Positions 1 through 8,197 of a stretch of 64,000 nt of DNA are shown here, piece after piece. The notes below the pieces were generated by a model. It was not told where the DNA came from and ran no database searches. It saw nothing but the letters and a program-made list of their open reading frames with translations. The stretch spans positions 62,001 through 126,000 of the forward strand of contig NZ_JAAGWF010000017.1 of assembly GCF_010686765.1 (NCBI RefSeq). Direction: 5' to 3'. Each line of letters begins with the position of its first letter. The first letter of the stretch is position 1. The stretch is from Geodermatophilus sabuli (lineage in GTDB: Bacteria; Actinomycetota; Actinomycetes; Mycobacteriales; Geodermatophilaceae). The position numbers and the translations under genes were made by a program.

Positions 1-377
1 TCGGCTACGCCGCCAGCGCCCACCAGGGCGGCGCCCCCATCGGACGGTTCCAGCTGGTCCAGGCGCTGCTCGCCGACATGCACGCCGAGCTGCTGGCCGG
101 CCGGGCCATGGTGCGCGACGTGGCCGCCGGGTACGACAGCGGCGCGGACACCTCGATCGGCCCGTCGTCGGCCAAGCTCTTCTGCACCGAGATGGTCGGC
201 CGGGCGGTCGACCGCGCCGTGCAGGTGCACGGTGGCCTGGGGTACCTGCGCTCCACCCCGGTCGAGCGCTTCTACCGCGACGCCCGGCTCTTCCGCCTGT
301 ACGAGGGGACCAGCGAGGTGCAGCGCGTGATCATCGGGAGCGGGCTGCTCCGGGAGGCGGGCATGCCGCGCACCTGA
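1..377 (+). CDS. acyl-CoA dehydrogenase, C-terminal part (5' end outside window)
   Basis: The reading frame is open from base 3 and ends at TGA 375-377, giving the last 124 residues of an acyl-CoA dehydrogenase, an FAD enzyme that makes the alpha,beta double bond of an acyl-CoA. The C-terminal helical domain is recognisable from VHGGLGY, RFYRDAR and the YEGTSEVQR segment; the Glu in YEGTS is at the position of the catalytic base in medium-chain enzymes. The substrate cannot be told from this fragment. Its last 47 bases overlap the end of the convergent MerR-type gene. Confidence 0.93.
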   Translation, partial: GYAASAHQGGAPIGRFQLVQALLADMHAELLAGRAMVRDVAAGYDSGADTSIGPSSAKLFCTEMVGRAVDRAVQVHGGLGYLRSTPVERFYRDARLFRLYEGTSEVQRVIIGSGLLREAGMPRT

Positions 378-1092
378 GGGGCTGGGCCGCGGAGTCGAGG
401 TAGGCGTCCAGTGCGGCGGCGCCGGCGAGCATGGCGCGGCTCCTGGCCGACAGGCGGGCGCGCCAGTCCCGCAGCATCGACTCCAGCGGCGCCACACCTC
501 CGGCCGAGCGGACCTGGGCGATCACCGGGGCGATCTGCTCCAGCAGGTAGCCGCCCCGCCGGAGCTGGTGGGCCAGCAGGGCGTCGCGCACGTCCGCCGC
601 GCCGTACACCCGGTAGCCGGTCTGCGGATCGCGGCGCGGCCGGACCAGGCCGGCGCGTTCCCACGTGCGCAGGGTGGCCGGGCGGATGCCGAGCCTGCGT
701 GCCAGTGGACCGACGAACACGTCGCCCGGACGCTGCACCAGCGGTTCGAGGTCGCCGACCGCGGCCTCGACGGCCTCGAGGGTGCGGCGGTCGTCGACGA
801 CCTGGGCATGGCTCTCGTCGACGAGCCGGAGGGCCTCCTCGGTCGCGCCCCGGTTGACCGCGCGCATGATCGCCGCGGCGGCCTGGTGTCCGTGGCCGGG
901 CACGAGGGCGAGGAAGGCGCGCAGGGCCTGCGCGTGCAGCGGCGTGTAGGTGCGGTAGCCGTGCGCGGTGCGTCCGGCGCTCGGCAGGATGCCGGCCGCC
1001 TCGTAGTTCCTCACCGCCTGGGTGGACAGGCCGTGGCCGCGCGCCAGGTCGACCGGCCTGAGCCTGCCGTCGACTTTGAGGGTTCGTCCCAT
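331..1092 (-). CDS. MerR-family regulator with two MerR DNA-binding domains (TioE-like)
   Basis: This 253-residue protein has two winged-helix MerR domains, which is uncommon. The first, at residues 12-53, contains LARGHGLSTQAVRNYEAAGI. The second, at residues 127-166, contains LARRLGIRPATLRTWERAGL and ends in GYRVY. A helical linker of about 70 residues separates them. The layout matches the TioE-type regulators of actinobacteria. It diverges from the erythromycin-esterase-like gene across 59 bp, so control of that gene is a reasonable inference. No effector-binding domain or cysteine sensor is evident. The start has an AGGACG Shine-Dalgarno. The 3' end overlaps the neighbouring dehydrogenase gene. 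Confidence 0.85.
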   Translation of the reverse strand: MGRTLKVDGRLRPVDLARGHGLSTQAVRNYEAAGILPSAGRTAHGYRTYTPLHAQALRAFLALVPGHGHQAAAAIMRAVNRGATEEALRLVDESHAQVVDDRRTLEAVEAAVGDLEPLVQRPGDVFVGPLARRLGIRPATLRTWERAGLVRPRRDPQTGYRVYGAADVRDALLAHQLRRGGYLLEQIAPVIAQVRSAGGVAPLESMLRDWRARLSARSRAMLAGAAALDAYLDSAAQPLRCAACPPPGAARSR

Positions 1093-1151
1093 CGTCCTGC
1101 CTGGAGTCGCGGAGAAGTCTCAACCGGGAGTTCAACGATACCGTCGAAGGG

Positions 1152-2384
1152 ATGACCGCCCTTGCTGGAGACATCGCCCAACCCGTCGAGGCCGCGACCG
1201 TCATGCGGCTGCTCCCCACCCGGCCGCGGCTGCTCGCCCTCGGCGAGCCCACCCACGGCGACGACGTCCTGCTGGAGCTGCGGAACGACCTCTTCCGGCA
1301 ACTCGTCGAGCAGGAGGGCTACCGGACGATCGCGATCGAGAGCGACTGCCTGATGGGCCTGGTCGTGGACGACCACGTCACCTCGGGCACCGGCGTCCTC
1401 GACGACGTCGTGGAGCGCGGCTTCAGCCACGAGTGGGGTGCCTTCCCGGGCAACCGTGACCTGGTGCGCTGGATGCGCGCGTACAACGACGGCCGGCCCG
1501 CGGCGGAGCAGGTCCGCTTCGCCGGGTTCGACGGCCCTCTCGAGATCACCGGCGCCGCGAGCCCTCGGCAGGCCCTCACCGCACTGCACGCCCACCTCGC
1601 CGCCCGGGTGGACGCCGCCCTGCTCCCCTGCACCGCGGAGACGCTCGACGGCCTGCTCGGTGCCGACGACCGGTGGACCGACCCCGCAGCGATGAGGGAC
1701 CCGTCCCGGTCCGTGGGGCGGACGCCGGACGCCGTCGCACTGCGGCTGCTCGCCGACGACCTGGTGGCGTTGCTCGACGCGCAGGCGCCCCGGCTGCAGG
1801 CGTCGTCCGCACCCGAGGACCGGGATCGGGCGCTCCTGTACGGGCGGACCGCCACCGGCCTGCTCCGGTACCACTCCTGGATGGCCGACACCTCCCCGGG
1901 CCGCCTGGCGTGGCTGCTCGGAGTACGCGACTCGATGATGGCCGCCAACCTGCTCGCGCTCGCCGACCGGGGCCCGACGCTGGTCAGCGCCCACAACGGC
2001 CATCTGCAACGGGACCAGAGCACCATGCGGATGGGCGGCGGCCCGGTGGAGTGGTGGAGCGCCGGCGCGATCGTCAGCGCCCGTCTCGGGGAGCAGTACG
2101 CCTTCCTGGCCACGGCCCTCGGCACGATCGGCCACCGGGGGGTGGGCGCCCCGCCCCCGGACACCCTCGAGGGGCTCCTGTACGCGCTCCCGCAGGAGCG
2201 CGGCCTGGTCGACGCCCGCCGGCTGGCCGCGGCGCTCGCAGACGCGACGCCCGCCCCGCGCGTGTCCCCCTGGTACGGCTACTCCCCGCTGGATCCGGCG
2301 TCCGTGGCCGGTACCGACGGGATCGCGTTCGTCAAGGACGCCGGGCGGGGCCAGGCACTCCCGCACGGCGACGCCACGGCCTAG
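1152..2384 (+). CDS. erythromycin esterase family protein
   Basis: The 410-residue product matches the erythromycin esterase fold. LGEPTHG (residues 30-36) carries the Glu-x-x-His pair needed for water activation in EreA/EreB, IAIESDC follows at about 60-66, and a second conserved histidine is in SAHNGHL near residue 280. No signal peptide is seen, so it is cytoplasmic. Most chromosomal actinobacterial members have unknown natural substrates, so macrolide resistance should not be assumed. The ATG is preceded by GAAGGG with almost no spacing, so expression may be weak or leaderless. It converges on the SDR gene, sharing the CTAG at 2381-2384. Confidence 0.85.
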   Translation: MTALAGDIAQPVEAATVMRLLPTRPRLLALGEPTHGDDVLLELRNDLFRQLVEQEGYRTIAIESDCLMGLVVDDHVTSGTGVLDDVVERGFSHEWGAFPGNRDLVRWMRAYNDGRPAAEQVRFAGFDGPLEITGAASPRQALTALHAHLAARVDAALLPCTAETLDGLLGADDRWTDPAAMRDPSRSVGRTPDAVALRLLADDLVALLDAQAPRLQASSAPEDRDRALLYGRTATGLLRYHSWMADTSPGRLAWLLGVRDSMMAANLLALADRGPTLVSAHNGHLQRDQSTMRMGGGPVEWWSAGAIVSARLGEQYAFLATALGTIGHRGVGAPPPDTLEGLLYALPQERGLVDARRLAAALADATPAPRVSPWYGYSPLDPASVAGTDGIAFVKDAGRGQALPHGDATA

Positions 2385-3499
2385 TCGGCCCGCGGGCCGG
2401 GGGCGTTGGCGGGGTCGCCGCCGGGGTCGAGCTCGGGCCCGCCGGCCGGACGCAGCAGCGGCCCCGGGGCGCCCGCGCCACGGCCGAGGGCGGCGACGAA
2501 CTGGGCGAGCACCTCGTCGCCGCGGTGGAACGGCGCCCAGTCCAGCAGCCGCCGGGCGCGGGTGGTGTCGAGTGCCGGCGCCTCGAGGCCGATGTCGAGC
2601 CACCCGGGTTCGGTCGGCACCACGTGGGCGGCGAAGGCGGCCGCCAGTCCCGCGCGCAGCACCGGCGCCGGGACCGGGACCCGCACCGTGCCCAGGGCGC
2701 GGGCGATCGCGTCGGCGTCCATGGTCGGCTGGGCGGCCAGGTTGAAGGGGCCGGGAGCGCGCCGGTCGAGCATCCGCTCCACCGCGTCGGCGACGTCGTC
2801 GGCGTGCACGAAGCCCACGTGCACCGCGGGCAGCGGCAGGGGCAGCAGCCGGGCGACCGGGCCGGGCAGCAGCCGGGCGGCGCCGAAGAGCAGCGGGCCC
2901 AGGAAGTAGCGGCCGATCTCGCTGCTGGCCTCGGGCTGGAGCACCAGGGTCGGGCGGACGACGGTCAACGTCGTCCCCGCGCGGGCCCCGAGGACCTCGC
3001 GGACGGCCAGTTCGGCCGCCGACTTGTCGCGGCTGTACTGCGCACTGGGGATGCCGGTGGTCGGCCAGTCCTCGGCGACCTCCCGCCCTCCGGCACCGGC
3101 CGCGTAGGCGCCCAGGGACGACATGTGCACGAACTGGACGACGCCGGCGGCCGCAGCGGCGCGGGCCACCCGCCGGGTGCCCTCGACGTTGACCTGGTGC
3201 AGCTGCTCGGGTCGGCGCCCGGGCTGCAGCGCCCACGCCAGGTGCACGACGGCGTCCACCCCGCCGACGAAGCCGGCCAGCACCTCGTCGCTGGCGGGGT
3301 CGCCGAGGTCGGCCAGGTGCCACTGCACGCCGTCGTAGGGGGCGCCCTCCGGAGGCCGGCGGCGGGCCAGCCCGCGGACCTCGGCCACGCCGCTGGTCGG
3401 AGCGGTGAGCCGGCGCAGCAGCGCCGTGCCGACGTTGCCGCTGGCGCCGGTGACGGCGACCCGCAGGCCCTGGAGGTGGTCCCGCGACAGTTCAGCCAT
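2381..3499 (-). CDS. NAD-dependent epimerase/dehydratase family protein (extended SDR)
   Basis: This 372-residue protein has an extended-SDR Rossmann fold: VTGASGNVG at residues 16-24 binds NAD(P), MSSLGAY supplies the catalytic serine, and YSRDKSAAE supplies the Tyr-x3-Lys pair. The C-terminal part resembles nucleoside-sugar epimerases in general, but no substrate signature is visible. A Pro/Gly-rich tail of about 30 residues is probably disordered. It is the only gene on its transcript unless read through from the MFS gene 66 bp upstream. Confidence 0.85.
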   Translation of the reverse strand: MAELSRDHLQGLRVAVTGASGNVGTALLRRLTAPTSGVAEVRGLARRRPPEGAPYDGVQWHLADLGDPASDEVLAGFVGGVDAVVHLAWALQPGRRPEQLHQVNVEGTRRVARAAAAAGVVQFVHMSSLGAYAAGAGGREVAEDWPTTGIPSAQYSRDKSAAELAVREVLGARAGTTLTVVRPTLVLQPEASSEIGRYFLGPLLFGAARLLPGPVARLLPLPLPAVHVGFVHADDVADAVERMLDRRAPGPFNLAAQPTMDADAIARALGTVRVPVPAPVLRAGLAAAFAAHVVPTEPGWLDIGLEAPALDTTRARRLLDWAPFHRGDEVLAQFVAALGRGAGAPGPLLRPAGGPELDPGGDPANAPGPRAD

Positions 3500-3565
3500 G
3501 CAGGGCGGCTACCCGCAGTCCCGCCGGTGAACCCGACCGCGGAGGTGCCCGTCCCGCGGAGGCGG

Positions 3566-4906
3566 TCACTGGACGGCCGCGTCCTCCAGCGGCCGGCCGC
3601 GCTGCTCGGGGAGCGCCCAGGAGGCGAGCGCGGCCAGCACGAAGAAGCTCGCGAAGGTGCCGAAGACGAGGCCGGTGCCGCCGGCGTCCAGCAACGGGGG
3701 CACGCACAGCGGCGCGGCGATCGAGGCGATCCGCCCGAAGCCCGCCGCGGCGCCCGACCCGGTGCCGCGCAGCGCGGTCGGGTAGACCTCGGGCGTCACC
3801 GCGTAGACCGCGCCCCACGCGCCCAGGTTGAAGAAGGACAGCACCATGCCGGTGACCAGGACGGCGGTGTCACCGTCGGCGAGGGCGAACAGCCCGGCCC
3901 CGAGTGCCGAGCCGACCAGGAACACCACCAGCGTCGGACGGCGCCCCCAGCGCTCGATGAGCACCGCGGCGGCGGCGTAGCCGGGTAGCTGGGCGAGGGT
4001 GATCACGAGGGTGAACCCGAACGAGCGGACGAGGGAGAACCCGGAGGCGACGAGCAGGGTCGGCAGCCAGATGAAGGCGCCGTAGTAGGCGAAGTTGATG
4101 CCGAACCAGACGGTCCACAGCGCCGCCGTGCGGCGCCGGGTGTCCGGCGCCCAGAGCGCGCCCGGCCCCGCCGGCGGCACGGGCCGGGACGGCGGCGACG
4201 GGACCGGCGCCACCCCGGCCGCTGACTCGAACCGGCGCACCGCTGCCTCCGCCTCGTCCACCCGGCCGCGCAGCTCGAGGAACCGGACCGACTCCGGCAG
4301 CCCCCGCCGCACGACGACGGCGTAGACCGCCGGGACCGCTCCCAGCGCCAGGGCCCAGCGCCAGCCGGCGTCGCTCCGGGGGACGACGAGGTAACCGATC
4401 AACGCCGCGGCCAGCCAGCCGACCGCCCAGAACGCCTCCAGCGCGACCACCACCCGGCCCCGCACCCGCGCCGGCGCGTACTCGCTGACCAGCGTGGAGG
4501 CGACCGGCAGCTCCGCACCCAGACCCAGGCCGATGAGGAACCGGAACACCAGCAGCGACGCCACCGACCAGGCCAGCGCCGCCGCGCCGGTGGCCACCCC
4601 GAACACCAGGAGCGTGAGCGCGAAGACCTGGCGCCGTCCGATCCGGTCGGCGAGCAGTCCCCCGAGGGTGGCACCGAGGGCCATCCCGACGAAGCCGATG
4701 GAGCCGATCCAGGACAGCTCCGTGGGGCTCAGCGACCACTGGACGGCGAGCGCGGCCATGACGAACGAGATGAGCCCGACGTCCATCGCGTCCAGGGCCC
4801 AGCCCACGCCGGAGCCGACGACCAGCCGGCCGTGCTCGCGGGTGAACGGCAGCCGGTCCAGGCGCTGGGCCCGGGTCGGCGAGGTCGTCGTCGCGTCGGT
4901 GGTCAT
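3566..4906 (-). CDS. MFS transporter, sugar/aromatic-acid porter type
   Basis: The 446-residue integral membrane protein shows twelve hydrophobic segments in two six-helix halves with a long cytoplasmic loop near residues 225-255. The MFS motif GGLLADRIGRR lies between helices 2 and 3, with its second-half counterpart around LIERWGRRP. LPESVRFLELRGR after helix 6 is typical of the sugar-porter, SV2 and aromatic-acid:H+ symporter subfamilies. It probably imports a small organic solute. The neighbours give no substrate clue. The upstream hairpin at 4920-4946 separates it from the lipoprotein gene. Confidence 0.88.
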   Translation of the reverse strand: MTTDATTTSPTRAQRLDRLPFTREHGRLVVGSGVGWALDAMDVGLISFVMAALAVQWSLSPTELSWIGSIGFVGMALGATLGGLLADRIGRRQVFALTLLVFGVATGAAALAWSVASLLVFRFLIGLGLGAELPVASTLVSEYAPARVRGRVVVALEAFWAVGWLAAALIGYLVVPRSDAGWRWALALGAVPAVYAVVVRRGLPESVRFLELRGRVDEAEAAVRRFESAAGVAPVPSPPSRPVPPAGPGALWAPDTRRRTAALWTVWFGINFAYYGAFIWLPTLLVASGFSLVRSFGFTLVITLAQLPGYAAAAVLIERWGRRPTLVVFLVGSALGAGLFALADGDTAVLVTGMVLSFFNLGAWGAVYAVTPEVYPTALRGTGSGAAAGFGRIASIAAPLCVPPLLDAGGTGLVFGTFASFFVLAALASWALPEQRGRPLEDAAVQ

Positions 4907-4919
4907 CGGGCGGCCCGTA

Positions 4920-4946
4920 CCCCGTGTGCGCTCGGCACACGCGGGG
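4920..4946 (-). terminator. hairpin after the small lipoprotein gene
   Basis: CCCCGTGTGC pairs with GCACACGCGGGG through a two-base bulge around a 5-base loop. It follows the stop of the minus-strand lipoprotein gene and precedes the MFS start. There is no T-run, which is normal for high-GC actinobacterial terminators. Confidence 0.5.
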
Positions 4947-4957
4947 CCACGGCCGGC

Positions 4958-5146
4958 TCAGCCGTCGCCGTCCTCGCCGTCGGTGGCGTCCTCCACCTCC
5001 CGCTCGACGTCGTCGACGCCCTGCTCCACGTCCTGCTGCACGTCGTCGTCGACCACGTCCCCGCCGCAGGCGGCAGTGGTCAGCGAGGCGACGGCGATCG
5101 CGAGCCCTGCGGCTGCGGTGCGCCAGCGACGGGTCGGTGCGGACAT
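4958..5146 (-). CDS. small secreted lipoprotein
   Basis: This 62-residue protein starts at ATG 5146, which has a good GGGAGG Shine-Dalgarno six bases upstream. A basic N-terminus and a hydrophobic stretch lead to a lipobox-like LTTAAC-GG, so the mature protein would begin at a lipidated cysteine near residue 27. The remaining 35 residues are almost all Asp, Glu, Val and Gln (DVVDDDVQQDVEQ pattern) and could form an acidic helix or a disordered linker at the outer membrane face. No family is recognised. It diverges from the SRPBCC operon. Confidence 0.7.
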   Translation of the reverse strand: MSAPTRRWRTAAAGLAIAVASLTTAACGGDVVDDDVQQDVEQGVDDVEREVEDATDGEDGDG

Positions 5147-5246
5147 GGTGCCTCCCCTGATCGACAGCCCGATCGGACCAGGGGAGTGCCCGCGGGCGGG
5201 AGGGTCCATGCACCCGCGGGACCCGGTACCGGTAGCCCGCCGTTAC

Positions 5247-5264
5247 GGTAACGTGCCGGTTACC
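5247..5264 (+). promoter_or_regulatory. inverted-repeat operator GGTAAC-N6-GTTACC
   Basis: A perfect 6+6 dyad with a 6-base spacer lies 20 bp before the GTG of the SRPBCC-ArsR-SRPBCC operon. A partial further copy, CCGTTAC, overlaps its left side. A dyad of the same form and spacing, GGTAAG-N6-CTTACC, overlaps the start of the second ArsR gene at 37800-37817. It is therefore probably the binding site of the ArsR protein encoded at 5701. Confidence 0.65.
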
Positions 5265-5284
5265 GAGTGGGGGAGGTGGCGGCC

Positions 5285-5704
5285 GTGCGTTCCTACGAGT
5301 CGACGGCATCGATCTCGGCGGGCGCCGACGCCGTCTGGCGCGTGCTGGTCGACGTCGGGAGCTGGCCGGCCTGGGACTCCGGCGTGCAGGCCGTCGACGG
5401 CGCGGTCGCGCCCGGCGCGACGCTGACGATCCGCTCGCGGGCAGCCCCCGGGCGCGCCTTCCCCGTGCGCGTGACGGCGGTCGAGCCGGCATCCCGGCTG
5501 GAGCTGACCGGTGGCCTGCCGCTGGGCCTGTTCCGTGGTGTGCGGACCTACACGCTCACCCCCGACGGCGCAGCGACGACGTTCCGCATGCGCGAGGAGT
5601 TCACCGGTCCGCTGCTCGGGCTCATCTGGCGCTCCATGCCGGACCTGCAGCCCTCGTTCGACACGTTCGCCAGGGGCCTCGAGGCCAGGGTCGAGGGCCG
5701 GTGA
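5285..5704 (+). CDS. SRPBCC family protein (polyketide cyclase/START-like)
   Basis: A 139-residue protein with the helix-grip SRPBCC fold: a short N-terminal strand, SAGADAVWRVLVDVGSW for the first helices, then alternating strands ending in an amphipathic C-terminal helix (SFDTFARGLEARV). Members bind hydrophobic ligands in a central cavity; no catalytic residues can be assigned. The GTG at 5285 was chosen over the one at 5267 because GGGAGG lies at proper distance before it. It is the first gene of a three-gene unit and overlaps the ArsR gene by 4 bases (GTGA). Confidence 0.82.
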   Translation: MRSYESTASISAGADAVWRVLVDVGSWPAWDSGVQAVDGAVAPGATLTIRSRAAPGRAFPVRVTAVEPASRLELTGGLPLGLFRGVRTYTLTPDGAATTFRMREEFTGPLLGLIWRSMPDLQPSFDTFARGLEARVEGR

Positions 5705-6030
5705 CCGGGGCCGCCGGCGCGCCCGCCGGGGACCCGTTCGAGGCGCTGGGGGACCCGAACCGGCGGCAGATCCTCAGCCTCCTCGGAGCGGGCGACCGAT
5801 CGGTGGCCGAGCTGGCCCGCGAGCTGCCCATCAGCCGGCCCGCGGTGTCGCGGCACCTGCGGCTGCTCAAGGACGCCGGGCTGGTCGCCGAGGAGCCGCG
5901 CGGCACCCGCCGGATCTACCGACTGCAGGAGCAGGGGCTCGAAGCGGTCCGGCGCTACCTCGAGCAGGTCTGGGGGGAGGCCGCCGCCCGGTTCCAGCGC
6001 ACCGCCGAGGAGACCGGCCGTCGGCCGTGA
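5701..6030 (+). CDS. ArsR-family winged-helix repressor
   Basis: This 109-residue regulator has the classical ArsR core: FEALGDPNRRQILSLL opens the first helices, LPISRPAVSRHLRLLKDAG forms the recognition helix region, and GTRRIYRL the wing. No metal-binding cysteine pair is present, so it is not a metal sensor of the ArsR/SmtB kind; it belongs to the SRPBCC-associated group. It overlaps both neighbours by four bases. The dyad at 5247-5264 is the likely operator, implying autoregulation. Confidence 0.9.
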   Translation: MTGAAGAPAGDPFEALGDPNRRQILSLLGAGDRSVAELARELPISRPAVSRHLRLLKDAGLVAEEPRGTRRIYRLQEQGLEAVRRYLEQVWGEAAARFQRTAEETGRRP

Positions 6031-6470
6031 CCGAGCCGCTGCGGTTCGCCGTCGACGTCGCCTGCCCGGTGGAGCGCGCCTTCCGGGTGTGGACCTCCGG
6101 CATCGGCTCGTGGTGGCCGGCCGACCACACGGTGACCGGCGAGGCGGGGCTGCAGGTGGTCCTCGACGGCCGGGTGGGCGGGCGCGTCTACGAGCGCACG
6201 GCCGGCGGGCTGGAGCACGACTGGGGTGAGGTGACCGCGTGGGAGCCGCCGTCCCGGCTGGCCTACCGCTGGTTCCTCCGCACCGACCGGGCCGACGCCA
6301 CCGACGTCGAGATCCGTTTCGTGGACACCGGTGCCGGCACCACGCGCGTCGAGATCGAACACCGGGGCTGGGAGCGGCTCGGCGCCCGCGGCGAGGCGTG
6401 GCGCGACCGCAACGCCGGCGGCTGGTCGACGCTCCTGCCGCACTACCGGGCGGCCCTCCCGACGCGGTGA
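6027..6470 (+). CDS. SRPBCC domain protein (AHSA1 type)
   Basis: The 147-residue product has the activator-of-Hsp90-homology-1-like helix-grip fold: CPVERAFRVWTSGIGSWWP at the N-terminus, GGRVYERT in the central sheet, WEPPSRLAYRW and RVEIEHRGWERLG toward the C-terminal helix. Genes of this kind regularly sit beside ArsR regulators in actinobacteria; the ligand is unknown. It starts at GTG inside the ArsR stop codon (GTGA). It has the same role in this operon as the gene at 36987-37469 has in the second module. Confidence 0.88.
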   Translation: MTEPLRFAVDVACPVERAFRVWTSGIGSWWPADHTVTGEAGLQVVLDGRVGGRVYERTAGGLEHDWGEVTAWEPPSRLAYRWFLRTDRADATDVEIRFVDTGAGTTRVEIEHRGWERLGARGEAWRDRNAGGWSTLLPHYRAALPTR

Positions 6471-6481
6471 CGGCGCAGCGG

Positions 6482-7312
6482 TCAGCGGACGAGCATGCCG
6501 GCGTCCACGGGCAGGGCCACGCCGGTGATGTAGCGGGCCTCGTCGGAGGCGAGGAAGGCGACCGCTGCGCTCACGTCCTCCGGCTGCACGAGGGTGACGT
6601 CCAGCAGGTTCGCGACGTCCTGGGCCGGCTTGGGCGGGGTCTCGGCGTCGCCGCCGAACAGCGCCGCCACGGCCGGGTTGAGCAGCATCGGCGTCGCGAC
6701 TCCGGAGGGGTTGACGCAGGTCACCCGGACGCCGTGCGGCGCCAGCCAGTTCGCCCACGTCCGCATGAGGCCGACGACGCCGTGCTTGCTGGCGACGTAG
6801 CCGTCGCCCCCGCCGGAGCCGTCGCCGCCGCGCCCGGTCAGCCCGAACGCCGAGCTGGTGAGGACGACGGCGCCGCCGCGCGCCTGTTCCACGAGGACCG
6901 GTGCCGCGGCCTGCACGGTGTTCCACACGCCGACGAGGTTCACGTCGAGCTGGTCGCGGAAGGCGTCGGCGGCGGGGGCGTCGGGCGACATCAGCCCGAT
7001 GCCCGCGTTGGCCAGCACGACGTCGAGCCGCCCGAGCTCGGCCACGCCCGCGCGCACGGCGGTCCGGAGGGCGTCGGCGTCCCGGACGTCGGCCTCGGCG
7101 GTGACCACCCGCCGGCCGCGTTCCTCGACCAGCCGGCCGGTCTCGGCGAGGTCCTCGGGCGAGGCGAGGTCGTAGGCGACGGTGCCGATCGGCGCGCAGA
7201 GGTCGACCGCGATGACGTCGGCGCCCTCCCCGGCCAGCCGGAGCGCGTGGCTGCGACCCTGTCCCCGTGCCGCGCCGGTGATGAAGGCGACCTTGCCGTC
7301 GAACCGTCCCAC
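6482..7312 (-). CDS. mycofactocin-coupled SDR family oxidoreductase
   Basis: About 276 residues. The start GTG is preceded by GGGAGG. The N-terminus GRFDGKVAFITGAARGQG carries the glycine-rich NAD motif, and YVASKHG the catalytic Tyr and Lys. The long insertion after strand 2 (IAVDLC..IGTVAYDLASPEDL) is the mark of the mycofactocin-dependent SDR subfamily, in which NAD is non-exchangeable and the peptide-derived cofactor re-oxidises it. These usually oxidise alcohols, terpenoids or steroids. No mycofactocin biosynthesis genes are in the window. Confidence 0.88.
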   Translation of the reverse strand: MGRFDGKVAFITGAARGQGRSHALRLAGEGADVIAVDLCAPIGTVAYDLASPEDLAETGRLVEERGRRVVTAEADVRDADALRTAVRAGVAELGRLDVVLANAGIGLMSPDAPAADAFRDQLDVNLVGVWNTVQAAAPVLVEQARGGAVVLTSSAFGLTGRGGDGSGGGDGYVASKHGVVGLMRTWANWLAPHGVRVTCVNPSGVATPMLLNPAVAALFGGDAETPPKPAQDVANLLDVTLVQPEDVSAAVAFLASDEARYITGVALPVDAGMLVR

Positions 7313-7499
7313 GAGCCCTCCCAGGTCGGATGTCCTGCAGTCAGGACCGGTCGAGACGGTGCGACTCATCGGCCCGGACCGGCCGCTTGGCGCCGTGCGG
7401 GTGTTCCCCGCGCACTGCCGCACCTGCGGCAGGCGCCGTGCACGAGGAACGCCGGCAACGTGGCACGCCGCCCACGACCTCGCCCGGGGCGCCGCTCCC

Positions 7500-8150
7500 T
7501 CAGCGGTGCCAGGTCGTGACGTGCGCCGGCGGATCGATGCCCGGGACGAGGTCCGGCGCGGGGACGGCGGGGCCCGCGACGGTGCTCAGCGGCAGGACGC
7601 CGGCCCAGTGCGGCCCGTCGAGGTCCCCGGGGTCGTCGATGGGCGGGCCACTGCGGACCTTGACCGACACCTCGGCCAGCGGCAGCCCGAGCACCGTCGT
7701 CGCGGCCAGCTCCTTGCGGTCCGGCGCGCGGGTGCCCGCCATCCGTCCGGGGACGACCCGGTCGACCAGGGCGTCGAGTGCGGCGGCCTTCTCGGCCGGG
7801 TCGGTGACGACGGCCGCCGTCCCGTGCACGACGACCGAGCGGTAGTTCACCGAGTGGTGGAACGCCGACCGGGCCAGCACCAGCCCGTCGACGACCGTGA
7901 CGGTGACGCAGACGTCCAGGCCGCCGTCCCGCGCGGTCACCATGGCCCGCGCGCCGGTCGAACCGTGCAGGTAGAGCGTGTCCTCGACGCGCGCGTGCAG
8001 CTGCGGCAGGACGACCGGCCGGCCGTCGACGACGAACCCGACGTGGCACACGACGGCCTCGTCCAGGACGGCGTGCACCGTCGCCCGGTCGTAGGACACC
8101 CGCTCGCGGTGGCGGGTCGGCTCGGTGCGCGGGCTGGACGGGTAGGTCAC
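7500..8150 (-). CDS. pyridoxamine-5'-phosphate-oxidase-like flavin/heme split-barrel protein
   Basis: The 216-residue product has the six-stranded split-barrel layout of the PPOX family: AVVCHVGFVVDGRPVVLPQLHARV then LYLHGSTGARAM, and DVCVTVTVVDGLVLARS followed by NYRSVVVHG. The H-x-Y-R-S-V-x-x-H/F pattern is seen in flavin- and F420-binding members that reduce or shield small molecules. The start GTG has GGAGG eight bases upstream. The family is too broad for a substrate. It is followed by a 187-bp gap containing GC-rich dyads before the SDR gene. Confidence 0.82.
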   Translation of the reverse strand: MTYPSSPRTEPTRHRERVSYDRATVHAVLDEAVVCHVGFVVDGRPVVLPQLHARVEDTLYLHGSTGARAMVTARDGGLDVCVTVTVVDGLVLARSAFHHSVNYRSVVVHGTAAVVTDPAEKAAALDALVDRVVPGRMAGTRAPDRKELAATTVLGLPLAEVSVKVRSGPPIDDPGDLDGPHWAGVLPLSTVAGPAVPAPDLVPGIDPPAHVTTWHR

Positions 8151-8197
8151 CCGCTCATCCTCCGGGTGCGCGCCACGGGTCCGCCGGGTCGAGCGGT

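Noticed and set aside
1119-1133. Possible MerR operator around CTCAACCGGGAGTT before the erythromycin-esterase-like gene.
   Set aside because: The dyad is short and imperfect, and spacing to a -10 box (GATACC) is unclear, so I did not list it as a feature.
1152-2384. Calling the esterase-like protein a macrolide resistance gene.
   Set aside because: The family is broad, the gene is chromosomal and has no mobile context; only the family motifs are visible.
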